A stretch of DNA of 64,000 nt from Anomaloglossus baeobatrachus (lineage: Eukaryota; Chordata; Amphibia; Anura; Aromobatidae), in NCBI RefSeq assembly GCF_048569485.1, contig NC_134361.1, positions 171,268,883-171,332,882 on the forward strand, read 5' to 3'. The translations under genes and the position numbers were made by a program. Positions 35,836-45,425 of this stretch are shown here, piece after piece; position 1 is the stretch's first letter; each line of letters begins with the position of its first letter. The notes below the pieces were generated by a model. That model had not been told where the DNA came from. It saw only the letters and a list, made by a program, of their open reading frames with translations, and made no database searches.

Positions 35836-36235
35836 GGCTGCTTTCACACATCCGGTTTGTGCTGAGCGGCACAATCCGGCTCAAAAACCTATGCAACGGA
35901 TGCGGCGAAAAAAACCGTTGCATACGTTTTTCCATGCGGCCCGTCCGTTTGTTTGCGGATGTGGCTTGATACTAAGCATGCACAGTTCAAAAAACCGCAT
36001 CTGGCGGCCGGATGCGGATTTTGCCGCAGGACGTTGCATCTGGCATCCATAGGCTTGCATTGTAAATCGTGCCGGATCCGGTGTGATGCGTTTTTTTTGC
36101 GGCAGACAAAAACGTTCACCTGAACATTTTATCCGGCCGCCGCATTGGCTAAATATGCCGCATCCGGCAAAAACCAGACGCAACGCAAGGCCATGCGGCA
36201 CAATCCAGCGCTAATAAAAGTCTATGTGGAAAAAC
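35836..36235. mobile_element. PIF/Harbinger-type MITE fragment, family B
   Basis: Starts GGCTGCTTTCACACATCCGG after TAA (35833-35835) and shares CCGGATGCGG and GCAACGGATGCGGCG words with 17374-17867. No matching right end, so it is truncated. Confidence 0.6.
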
Positions 36236-36800
36236 GCTTTCTATGCAGTTCCAGTTATTTGCATATGTCTTCAAAACTCAATTTCTCAGAGCTGACACAT
36301 CCGATTATTAAGAAACAGGTATCCTTTTTATTGTTGTGTTAGTACTTATACAGCAATATCACTAGTTTTATTAGCAAAATAGTCTTGACAAGTTCCATTT
36401 AAGCAGACACCTTAATGAAAGACAGCCACAATGCACAATAGATCATTATTTAGGGCTCATACATGTCCAAGAAGAGCAGAGGAACACAATACAGTATAAG
36501 GAACTGAGGCTTTAGGATATGTCCATATAAATAGGAAAAATAACAGTCAGCTTTTATATTAGTTTACATTTTAGTATGACATAAAAACATCCCAACAAAA
36601 AAAAAAGTCAGCTTTATAATGAACAAGTAAACCATGCTTGACGTTTGACGTCCGGTAATGTCAAAGCCCACCATATGAAATCAGACCCTCACAGAGCATC
36701 CGTTCTGCCATTGGGGGACATTTCATGAAAGTTAAGGCAAATATGCAGAACATCTCCAGTAATAAAATGATATATTCTGTTATATTTCTATTCCGGGATA
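36236..36800. other. Downstream flank of the NEK gene
   Basis: No exon recognised. Presumed 3' flank of the minus-strand kinase gene. Confidence 0.35.
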
Positions 36801-36806
36801 TTTATT
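36801..36806 (-). terminator. Candidate polyadenylation signal of the NEK gene
   Basis: AATAAA on the minus strand, 73 bp past the kinase stop codon. The position is right for a short 3' UTR, but the AT-rich setting makes chance occurrence possible. Confidence 0.4.
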
Positions 36807-36878
36807 ATCTCCATCTTGAAGTCTTGTAGTAAACGGTCAGTGATTTATGATACCCTCACATTGGAAATGTCTATGTAT

Positions 36879-37051
36879 TTAACATTCGGACGTCTCCCTA
36901 GAAGAGTCCTGGTCCATGTTGAAGAGAATGTAGCATGTTTCCAGTCTTTCTGGGCCGATTCTATGCTCAAACTGTGGCTGGAGATCTTCTGGTTTTAAGC
37001 CCTTCAGGAAATGGTTGGAAATTTCATTGTACAGAGTCTTTCCAACATTAC
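36879..37051 (-). CDS. NEK-family kinase, coding exon 3 (C-terminus)
   Basis: 173 nt encoding residues 444-500, ending at TAA (36879-36881). The acceptor reads TTGCCTTTGCCTAG|GTAATG. The exon begins with two bases of a split codon and completes Gly444 with the last G of exon 2. The residues run NVGKTLYNEISNHFLKGL then KPEDLQPQFEHRIGPERLE and TCYILFNMDQD. By memory this resembles, loosely, the C-terminal tail of NEK11 (a G-x-x-L/V-F/Y-x-E/N helix, then a C-F/Y-x2-hydrophobic-x2-L ending), but that is unverified. An apparent Met upstream in the same frame is intronic. The matching intron phase is the main evidence that this exon belongs to the gene. Confidence 0.78.
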
Positions 37052-37164
37052 CTAGGCAAAGGCAAGACATGGCATTTACACACACAGAACATTAATTTTT
37101 TGCAACAAATAAGACAAGCCGTACATAAACCTGTTACATAAATCTGCCCCTGACAACTGTCTAA

Positions 37165-37362
37165 GGGTGCCCTCACACGAGCGTATAACTCGCATGAGTA
37201 TCGGAACGCATCACTCGGTGCGGCCGCACACTCTCTGGACAGGAGCATGTCAGCCGCATAGAAATACATGCAGCTGAGCTGCTCCTGTCAGCAGAGAAGC
37301 TAGGCGCGCCGGGTGATGCGTTCCGATACTCATGCGAGTTATACGCTCGTGTGAGGGCACCC
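37165..37362. mobile_element. Palindromic PIF/Harbinger-type MITE (198 bp) with 50-bp perfect arms
   Basis: GGGTGCCCTCACACGAGCG at both ends in inverted orientation. The first 50 bases of each arm are identical. TAA on both sides (37162-37164 and 37363-37365). The right TAA is also the left target copy of the next MITE. Lies in the last NEK intron. Confidence 0.88.
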
Positions 37363-37365
37363 TAA

Positions 37366-37918
37366 AGGTGGCTTTACATGCTACGACATCGCTAAAGTGA
37401 TCTCGTTGTGGTCACGGAATTTGTGACGCACATGCGGCCGCGTTAGCGATGTCGCTGCGTGTGACACCTATGAGCCATTTTGAATCGTCACAAAAACGTT
37501 CAAAATCGCTAATCGGTGCAGCTACACTAGCGATGTTGTTTGTCGTTCCTGCGGCAGCATACATCACTACGTGTGACACCGCAGGAATGAGGAACCTCTC
37601 CTTACCTGCGCCCGCCAGCAATGATAATGGAAGGAGGTGGGAGGGATGTTACGTCCCGCTCATCTCCACCCCTCCGCTTTGATTGGGCGGCCGCTTAGTG
37701 ACGTTGCTGTGACGCCGAACAAACCGCCCCCCTTAGAAAGGAGGCGGTTCGCCGGTCACAGCGACGTCGCTAGGCAGGTAAGTGCGTGTGACGCTGCCAT
37801 AGCGATAATGTTCGCTACGGCAGCGATCACCACATATCGGCCGTACGATGGGGGCGGGTGCTATCACGCTCGACATCGCTAGCATCGGCTAGCGATGTCG
37901 CAGCGTGTAAAGCCCGCT
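37366..37918 (-). mobile_element. PIF/Harbinger-type MITE, family A (553 bp)
   Basis: Ends AGGTGGCTTTACATGC and, reverse-complemented, AGCGGGCTTTACACGC, with TAA at 37363-37365 and 37919-37921. The family-A core (GGAAGGAGGTGGGAGGGATG...GGGCGGCCGC) runs in the opposite orientation to the copies at 14181 and 18624. Confidence 0.8.
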
Positions 37919-37921
37919 TAA

Positions 37922-38299
37922 CTCCCATATTTTCCACAATAAATGGATTCTTGTGTTTAATTCCCTTAAATGTGACTATTCATTTTTAATGTATAGTACC
38001 CATACCTAATGCCCACAGTCATTCTGCCACTGCCTCCGCCTGTCAGATTTATGCCTCATTGTCTCAAACGTGGAGCAGTGCGGAAAGTCTGCACCACGCC
38101 CAGAATGCATTTCTCTGCCACGGGATGGATACAGCACAGTCACCAGCAGCATGGGTCAGGCCCAATACAAACCTGTGCTTTAGAACTTGCCAATGAAAAA
38201 TCATCCAATCATCATTTTCTCACGCTGCACTAGTACTCTTCACTGCATTACCTCAACAAACATGTTCATTCTCAATTCTTGCACAGTTTTTTTAACCAT
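37922..38299. other. Intron sequence, nothing recognised
   Basis: Part of the last NEK intron. No feature seen. Confidence 0.3.
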
Positions 38300-39058
38300 G
38301 CAATAAAAAGAGATCTGCTGTATGACCACGTGTTCAGTTACTTAGTGGTTCGGTGCCCTAGCCAGCTAGTTGTCAGGTCCTCTTGTACGCTGTGCTTCCG
38401 ATTCACTGTACGGTGCTCTTGCCTGTCTCCTAGTCTATTGGTACCAGAGACTGAGACTGTGTTCATCCACCCTGACTGTGCCACAAGTCTCTGCTACTCC
38501 AGAGGTCCTTGCTATACCAGAGACTGTGCCTACCCACTCCGGCTGTGCCACCAGCCTCAGCTACCTCAAAGGTTTTTGCTATATCAGAGATTGTGCCTGT
38601 CCACGCCTGCCGTGCCACAAGTCTCAGCTACCCCAGAGGTCCTTGCTATACCAGGGACTGTGCCTGTTCACCCCAGCCGTGCCACTAGCTTCAGCTATTC
38701 TGGAGGTCCTTGCTATACCAGAGACTGTGTCCGTCCACCCCGACTGTACCACCAGCCTCAGCAACCCCGGAGGTCCTTGCTATACCAGAGACTGTCTGTC
38801 CATCCCGGCTATACCGCCAGCCTCAGCTACACTGGAGGCCTTTTGCTATTCTAGTGACCGTGTCTGCTTGTCCCTGTGTCCATTCCTGTCCAATGAGTCA
38901 GCTGCCACAGACCCGGTCACTGCCCTGGAAGTGGCAGCTGATATCTGCCTTGCAGTGGGCGCTTAAGTCCAGCCCATCCCCCTAAGGCTAAAGCTGGGGT
39001 CCCCCTATAGTCCAGTGGGTCCACTCCTGCTTTATCATCTCCTGTGGCGAGCATTACA
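38300..39058 (+). mobile_element. LTR-family sequence with internal minisatellite
   Basis: Ends CAGTGGGTCCACTCC...GCATTACA, matching the end of the solo LTR at 12230-12893. Its start and target duplication are not clear. 38450-38860 is a minisatellite of about six units of roughly 66 bp (AGGTCCTTGCTATACCAGAGACTGTG...CCACCAGCCTCAGCTA), which makes long spurious ORFs on the plus strand. Lies in the last NEK intron in antisense orientation to it. Confidence 0.5.
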
Positions 39059-39159
39059 TGCACCATGTTCCAGCTCTGTATACTGTGCACGTCCGGTCCC
39101 TGGAGGGTCTGCAAACAGCTGATCAGTGGGTCTGTCAGTCCCCACCGATATATAAGACC

Positions 39160-39232
39160 TGATAATAATAATAATCTTAATTTCTATAGCGCCAACATAT
39201 TCCACAACGCTTTACAAGACCTGAACTACCCC
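39160..39232 (+). mobile_element. LINE 3' tail remnant
   Basis: AATAATAATAATCTTAATTTC followed by TATAGCGCCAACATATTCC and GCTTTACAA is the common 3' tail of several L2/Rex-type LINEs in fish and frogs. Only the tail is present. Confidence 0.45.
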
Positions 39233-39347
39233 TTTAATCACCTGTGAATGTTATAATATACAGTAACATACAGCATAATGTTTTAGCGCCCATGATCCTA
39301 AAAAGCAGATTGACATGACGCCCAGAGTATAACATATTCTCTCGTAC

Positions 39348-39545
39348 CTATGTACTGCTGACGCATTGTCTTCAGAGTTTCTGTCAGTGAGTGCATATCT
39401 CCATCTTTCTTTTCTTCTTGGAAGGTTTCATTGTCAGGAGATACATCCATTGCTGACCTGGCGTGGCTCACAACCATCTCCAGAGTGTTTCCTTCAACCT
39501 CCTCAAAATCATCCGGGTAATCGGGCACGTCTTCATCATCGGAAC
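39348..39545 (-). CDS. NEK-family kinase, coding exon 2
   Basis: 198 nt for residues 378-443 plus one base. Acceptor TTGTTTGCACTAAG|GTTCCG; donor ACATAG|GTACGA. It starts with two bases completing Gly378 (G from exon 1 plus GT), keeping the frame: GSDDEDVPDYPDDFEEVE, then NTLEMVVSHARSAMDV, an acidic NETFQEEKKDGDMHS stretch and LTETLKTMRQQYI. It is acidic and probably partly disordered, with a helical C-terminal part. Entry and exit phases both equal those of the neighbours, and the acidic theme continues the end of exon 1 (DDIPEEI). The open frame past the donor (GTREYVILW...) is intron. Confidence 0.82.
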
Positions 39546-40309
39546 CTTAGTGCAAACAACACGTCATTACTGACTTTCTAATACTCAGGTCTTGTGCGTT
39601 CTTCTATGATCAAACATAGACTAGGCAGGCCTCTTCCTAGGTCTCTTACGATCTGTCCTGCAATCATGAGATTCCAAGCACACACACCGGACTGCTGCAG
39701 CTAATCACTGGTGTCAGTGGTCATGTGCTATGTGACAGTACTGACGAGGTGAATAAATGGCTGCAAAAGTCACGTCTCCATAGCCAACGTCTTATCTCTG
39801 AACTATGGTTTAGATATTTTATGGCGTTCTCTGTTTTGTGGCCATTTAAAAAAAATAATAATAATTTAGGGTGACCCTTCTGGCATACGTATCTAGCAGG
39901 GATGAGATGTATCCTGGCTACCAATGTCCGTATCTCAGGCTAGGCCACAGCTAGGAATCTCATCATTAAATTATGCCCTGGCCGTGATCCAGTCATAGTC
40001 AACTCCTTCACGACATGGGTAATTTTAGTTTTCCCTCCACTTATTCCCAGAGCATAACTTTTATACTCACATGTCTGCAGGACACCCCTGTATGATAGTG
40101 TGATATTGTGGGTTATTTACCATTTTGTGTGGGTTCATGTTTTGGGCGTGGTGGTCTGTCTATTCGATATACTGTTTGTCCTGTTAAGTCAGGTTATATC
40201 TCCTTGCAGTGCTTCTGTCCCTAGGTCTGGGGGAGGGGAGCCCCACCCAAACTCTGTTTACCTGGTAGATTATTCAGTCTGTCGGAGAACTTCAAGAGAC
40301 AAGGAATAA
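39546..40309. other. NEK intron 1 (part), no exon recognised
   Basis: No gene. The sequence ending TAA at 40307-40309 is the target duplication of the next MITE. Confidence 0.35.
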
Positions 40310-40726
40310 GGGTATGTGCGCACGTTGCTTTTTACCTGCTTTTTCTTCTGCGCTGTTTAATGCCAAAATGGTTGTGTTCTTCTATTCAAGCAAAGTCTAT
40401 GGGAATTTGGGTTTCTTGTTCACACTATGTTGTTCAAAATGCTGCTTTTTTGTGGCAGAACTTTGGTCAAAAACTCAGCTTTGCAGTGCAAAACCCAAAT
40501 GGCAAAAACAATTGACATGTTGCTTCTTTGAAAAGCTGAGTTTTTGACCAAAGTTCTTCCACAAAAAGGCAGCATTTTGAACAACATAGTGTGAACAAGA
40601 AACCCAAATTCCCATAGACTTTGCTTGAATAGAAGAACACATCCATTTTGGCATTAAACAGCGCAGAAGAAAAAGCAGCAAAAAAGCAGGTAAAAAGCAG
40701 GTAAAAAGCAACGTGCGCACATACCC
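40310..40726. mobile_element. Palindromic PIF/Harbinger-type MITE (417 bp)
   Basis: Ends GGGTATGTGCGCACGTTGC inverted at both sides, TAA on both sides (40307-40309 and 40727-40729). Arms of about 190 bp pair almost throughout, apart from a ~23-bp AGCAGGTAAAA-type duplication in the right arm. The whole element could fold as one hairpin. Located in NEK intron 1. Confidence 0.88.
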
Positions 40727-40729
40727 TAA

Positions 40730-41965
40730 GAGTGATCCTCTGTGGGGAGAAGCTGCAGGTACAGGCAGCACCCCAGAGAGCCATTGAGAAACCCCCATTT
40801 GCCTGGAAAAGGACTGCTGGAGGACTGCGACTGATCTCCCGGGACATTTATGCCATTACTGGACTACTTTACCCTCTGTGTGGTGGATTATGTTTTATGA
40901 ACCTTCTGGATTGCATGGAATAAATGTTTTTTGGACTGTTCACTCATCTCTCGCTCTGTTGATTGTGTAATATAGGAATAGGACCCAGTCACACCCTGTA
41001 ATAAATAATTAGATTTACCTTTAGTTGAATTTTTGTTAATTAGAATTTAGTAGTATAAACTTTACCTTTGCTCGTAAGATTTTTATTGAAGTGTACACAT
41101 TTTTGCAACATGGTCTTGAATTAATGTGTTAGGATTTTTTTTTGGGTGTGGAAAACAACAAATCTTGATTGCAATTAATGGCCCACAGTATGATATCCCA
41201 TAGAAAATGTTTATTCTGACAGATCTATTGGGGTGTACTCATTCATGCTGAGCACTGTGTGTGCCTTTGAGGTGTAAATGGAAATTTTAATGCATTTTTT
41301 TTTAATTTAATAATTGCTGTTTTTTAATACTTCTATTAAGGAGAACAGATCAACAGCATATAATAGGGTTGTCTTAAATATACACGGTGTAGGGGGCACT
41401 TACTTTACAAAGCATGTATATTTTATAGGATACATTTTTCTTTAATTTCCAGCATAAAAACTGATTTTTTAGTGTCTTCAATTTTGGTGACTTTAGAAGC
41501 TTGTGTATATAGATGTAGCCCTAAGTGATAATAAGGTGCATATACATGTTATATTGTTACTGAGTAGATGAATAAAAATTGATATTGACATAACGATTAC
41601 TATATTTTTTTATGAAAAATGTCACTTTGAGGTAAAATTACATGAAGGTATCTCCTTGTATAAAATACTAAGTGATATTTTAACCATTTGCCAGGTGTCT
41701 ACAAATGAAAAAACTTTGGGGTTGGGGGTTTAGTAAGATTTTTCAAATTTTATTTTGTATATATGGTATTATATGTACGTGTCAAAAGTGTGGCGCTGCG
41801 GTATAAGCCAAGTCTGCTTCATACACAGGCAATGCTGATGGGTCAGTATATTGCAGGGTTGCAGTCCCTGCAATATACTGACCCTGCAAAACAACCCAGT
41901 ATGTGTGTGGCCTGATCTGCGACTGAGCCGGATGTGTGGTGTGGGAGCTCCGGCGGTCCCCGCAA
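40730..41965. other. NEK intron 1 (part), AT-rich, no exon recognised
   Basis: No coding or RNA feature. The sequence is strongly AT-rich after 40980. Confidence 0.35.
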
Positions 41966-41968
41966 TTA

Positions 41969-42832
41969 GGACGGTTTCAGATGTCTGTGTTCCAGGTACG
42001 TGTGACATTCGTTTTTAACACCCATGTTATTCTCTGGAGTCACACACATGCCCGTGTTTTCACACAGACCGTGTGACTCCGCATACATGTACGTTTTTTC
42101 TCCGGCATCATGGGTCTCACATGGATTGCACACTGATGTGACCCGTACTGGAGAAAACACGGGTGTTTGAAATAAAAAGATTTGCTATATTCACCTGTAT
42201 CCAGCGCTGCTTTCTTCGGCTCTGCTGTCTCCTGCTTCCAACCCCCACTTCCAACCCCCGCTAATTATGCTCATTGAATATTCACTGCACCTCGGACCTG
42301 GAAGCAGGAACATCGCCGGGGACAGCATCGCTGATGACAGGTGAGTACCCAGCAAGCAGTATGTGTGCAATGACATCCAGGAGGTCATCTGAGTTCCCAA
42401 TGAACTCTGATGAACCCATGATGTCACCGTCGTGACACCCACTGTAGCACGGGTGCCATCAGAGTTCATTGGGAACTCCAATGACCTCCTGGACGTCACA
42501 GCACACACACACACACTGCTTGCTGGATACTCACCTGTCACCGGCGATGCTGTCCCCGGTGATGCTGTCCCTGGTGATGCTCCTGCTTCCAGGTCTGAGG
42601 TGGAGTGAATATTCAGTGAGCATAATTAGCAGAGGTCAGAAGCAGGAGACAGCAGCGCTGGATACAGGTGAATATAGAAAATCTTTTTATTTCAAAGACA
42701 TGTGCTTTCTCTGGTACGTGTCACACTGATGTCACACATATGCAAACACAAAAGTCACACATGTGACACACATATGACCATATCCATGCGTTTGGCTTGT
42801 ACCTGGTTAAACATGGAAGTCTAAAACCGGCC
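41969..42832. mobile_element. PIF/Harbinger-type MITE (864 bp)
   Basis: Ends GGACGGTTTCAGATGTCTGTG and, reverse-complemented, GGCCGGTTTTAGACTTCCATG, flanked by TTA and TGA. An inner inverted repeat (GGTGAGTACCCAGCAAGCAG at 42341 against CTGCTTGCTGGATACTCACC at 42517) gives a second hairpin. Related to 56041-56542 by shared CACGTG...GGTACGTGTCACACTGATG words. Confidence 0.7.
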
Positions 42833-42883
42833 TGAAAGTGTATATTCTGCACTTCAGCGGTAAAATGAGGGCATCCTATCAGT

Positions 42884-43243
42884 AGTAAGGAAGGAACAGA
42901 TTTGAACTCGGCACCAATTCCATAAAAAAATCTTTGATCTTTTATTGAAGAAAGTATACTTTAAAATTCCAGCCAGAACCGCACAGTGCAGGAGTACAGA
43001 CAGGGTAAACTTTACGCGTTTCGGACTGAATGCATAAAAACAGAGGAGTCCTTAATTATAAGTTGGAAAGGAAAGGACTCCTCTGTTTTTATGCATTCAG
43101 TCCGAAACGCGTAAAGTTTACCCTGTCTGTACTCCTGCACTGTGCAGTTCTGGCTATAATTTTAAAGTATACTTTCTTCAATAAAGGATCAAAGATTTTT
43201 TTATGGAATTGGTGCCGAGTTCAAATCTGTTCCTTCCTTACTT
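42884..43243. mobile_element. Large inverted repeat with ACGCGTTTC motifs (Penelope-like)
   Basis: Arms of about 165 bp (42884-43052 and 43073-43243) are nearly identical and inverted around a ~20-bp loop. Each arm holds GAAACGCGTA preceded by a short GGACT...AGTCC stem. GAAACGCGT next to such a stem is the 3' half of a minimal hammerhead ribozyme as carried by Penelope-like retroelements. Here the CTGATGA half is not preserved. The class assignment is inference. Confidence 0.55.
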
Positions 43244-44389
43244 CTGCTATACCAGTGTGGACTAGCCGGAGAACTGCGAGCACCCTGGAATATTTAAAGG
43301 AGGAGGGAACAGGTGAGCTGAAAAACACTTCCTTTTTTCGCATCCTATCAGTGCCTGAAAAACTGCAGAGACCAGGCTGTGATGTCAGAGCACTCTGAGA
43401 GCAGAAGCGGGAGTGCCTGTCTGAGGTCCCATGGCCTGGAGGCCCAGCGGGCAGACACAGAGCGGGGAAACGCCGATGCTGCATAAGGTGCAATCTGCGG
43501 TGGAAAGTAGAATCGGAGAAGCCCAGGTCCGATAAGAGCAGGGTAAGAGGAGAGAAAGGAATAGCCCTGAAGAGCCTCTTGCCTTGGAATTGCAGCGACG
43601 GCGGGCTTTTAATTCTGGCAGGGGCGCCATTTTTGAGGCGGTGTTGAGGAGATCTGCTCGGTGAAGGTACACTGTGCCTGATGGGTAGACCCTCCTTGTC
43701 CTTCTAATAGAAGCTTTGGAGGTTGCTGGCTTCTGTTTAATGGCTGCATGTCCCTCCCCCCGCTAATAGAAGCTTTGGAGGTTGCTGGCTTCTATTTAAT
43801 GGCTGCATGTCCCTCCCCCCCTCCTCAGCCATTTTAAGTCACATTAGTGAAAATTACTGGAGGACACTATTGGTATATTGACTTGTAGTTACGGTAGCTG
43901 AAAAAAAGTGGTAATCTGCTGCCATCCTGTGTGTGATAAAGATATTGCAGTTAAACGCCAACTAAATTCCTTCATATGTGCAGATGTGGATGCCTATTCT
44001 AAAGGCAACGGACAAAAAATATCCTTCTATCTAAACTACTCTGCAGAGGTTCCGAGAGGAGAAGGCTCCCATTTTATGATGTCAAGAGGTGTCCAAGAGC
44101 TGGGGAGAAGGAATATTCAATGTTATACCCAACAAAGATGAAGGTGGTGGCTCTTGGTTCTGTTCAGTTCTTCGATACACCTTAAGATGCCATGGACTGG
44201 CTAGACTAACCTGAACAGAGGCTGGAAATAACTGTGGAAAGAAAGGCGCAAAATAGGGTCTTACCCGGTATGACACGTGGGGGCAAGTGTGGGTTAGTAC
44301 ACTCACCTGAAAGGGTTGTGCAAGTCACAACCCCTATAAAGGCACGTAATAAATGTGGAAGGCAGCGGTCCCGCAGTGTAGATATATTC
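43244..44389. other. NEK intron 1 (part)
   Basis: No exon recognised. 43704-43762 and 43763-43821 are a 59-bp tandem duplication (CTAATAGAAGCTTTGGAGG...). Confidence 0.4.
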
Positions 44390-44492
44390 CAAGAGGTAGA
44401 GCAGAAAGCAGGTTTCAAAATCTGCGCCACACCACAGAGAATCCAAATGCTTGTTAGTAAATCCTTTCTTTATTTATTTTTCTCACAGGTCT

Positions 44493-44527
44493 ACGCGTTT
44501 CGAGGACATATCCGTCCTCATCATCAG
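44493..44527 (-). ncRNA. Hammerhead-ribozyme-like core
   Basis: On the minus strand: CTGATGA, one extra T, stem II GAGGAC / GTCCTC closed by GGATAT, then GAAAC and GCGT. CUGAUGA and GAAA are the invariant hammerhead core. GAAAC-GC-GUA could form the tiny stem III known from Penelope-type ribozymes that act as dimers. The extra base before stem II is unusual and may weaken activity. Confidence 0.5.
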
Positions 44528-44566
44528 GACAAAGTACAAAGAAAACTAACTTCTTTGTACTTTGTC

Positions 44567-44597
44567 CTGATGATGAGGACGGATATGTCCTCGAAAC
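44567..44597 (+). ncRNA. Hammerhead-ribozyme-like core, inverted partner
   Basis: Same core on the plus strand (CTGATGA, stem GAGGAC/GTCCTC, GAAAC), but followed by CTCTTGG rather than GCGT. Stem III and the cleavage site therefore appear lost. Confidence 0.4.
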
Positions 44598-44615
44598 CTC
44601 TTGGAATATATGAAC

Positions 44616-44959
44616 AGAGGCTGAAGAGACAAAGGAAATTGTGATGGGCCGCCTTAGGATCTACACCAGGATGATTTTACATTGACCCTTGGATCACTGC
44701 TACTCAAGAACTGAGTGGAGCAGCAATGGAGACTCATTGACAACATGTTACATCCATGGTCCATGGAAGAACTGTTTTTCACATTTGTTACAAATGTTCA
44801 AAAAAGGTTCAACCAGTTGGACTTTTCTGGGTTTTGCCTTTGACATCAGCGCTCTAGCAGCAGATGTTCCTCCCTCATCACGATGGTTACCCGATACGCA
44901 TCCTGTATCAGCGAACTGCAAGAACCGGGAGGCCGGCGATGGAACGGACGGTAAGGTGA
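44616..44959. other. NEK intron 1 (part), nothing recognised
   Basis: No exon or known repeat end identified. Confidence 0.3.
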
Positions 44960-45162
44960 GCATAATATGTGTGCGTGCGTGTTTGTGCATGTGTGCAATG
45001 GCACAATATGGGACCAGGATGGGAAATTTAACAAGTTGTGGAACGAATTGTCTGCATTGCAATGATTTCCTATGGGAAATCTTGCTTTGCTGAACGAGTA
45101 ACTTGGTTAACAAGCACACTCCCAGAACAGATTGTTCTCGTTAACCAAGGTTCCACTGTACT
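44960..45162. mobile_element. DNA transposon end, GGTTCCACTGTA type
   Basis: Contains GAACGAATTGTCTGCATTGC, AATGATTTCCTATGGGAAAT and the terminal CTCGTTAACCAAGGTTCCACTGTA, the right end of a widespread frog DNA element. The left end was not located. Confidence 0.45.
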
Positions 45163-45425
45163 GTAATAATGCTGCAGTTCTCAAATTCCTTCACAAGAAA
45201 AAAAAAAACAAAACAGGTAAGTGCATGAGATTTCTGAAATCTCATAGGTTTTGCTGGTACTGAAAAAAGCAGCCTTAAATTTGCATAAAAAAAACACAGC
45301 AAAAACGCTGCTTATGAACATAACCTTATGGGGTTTCTTATATAGTGTTCCCTACAGACAGCAGTGTGGGGCAGGAATTGTCAAGAGCTTTGGAAACCAT
45401 GAGATTACCGTCCTGCCCGGCTTAC
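45163..45425. other. Start of NEK intron 1
   Basis: Includes the donor GTAAG at 45421-45425 (minus strand) and an end of a TTA-type MITE (CTTATGAACATAACC, 45314). No exon. Confidence 0.4.

Larger units (their letters stand above)
44390..44615. mobile_element. Penelope-like inverted repeat carrying two hammerhead-ribozyme-like cores
   Basis: ATATATTCCAAGAGGT (44391) is repeated inverted at 44597-44611. Between them two opposed copies of a CTGATGA...GAAAC motif face a short loop. The left arm keeps ACGCGTTTC and about 90 bp that are missing from the right arm. Similar composition to 42884-43243 and 61587-61811. Confidence 0.6.

Noticed and set aside
38279-38985. Overlapping plus-strand frames of nearly 200 codons
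   Set aside because: They follow an LTR-internal minisatellite. Three frames are open at once and the sequence is intronic and antisense to the kinase gene.
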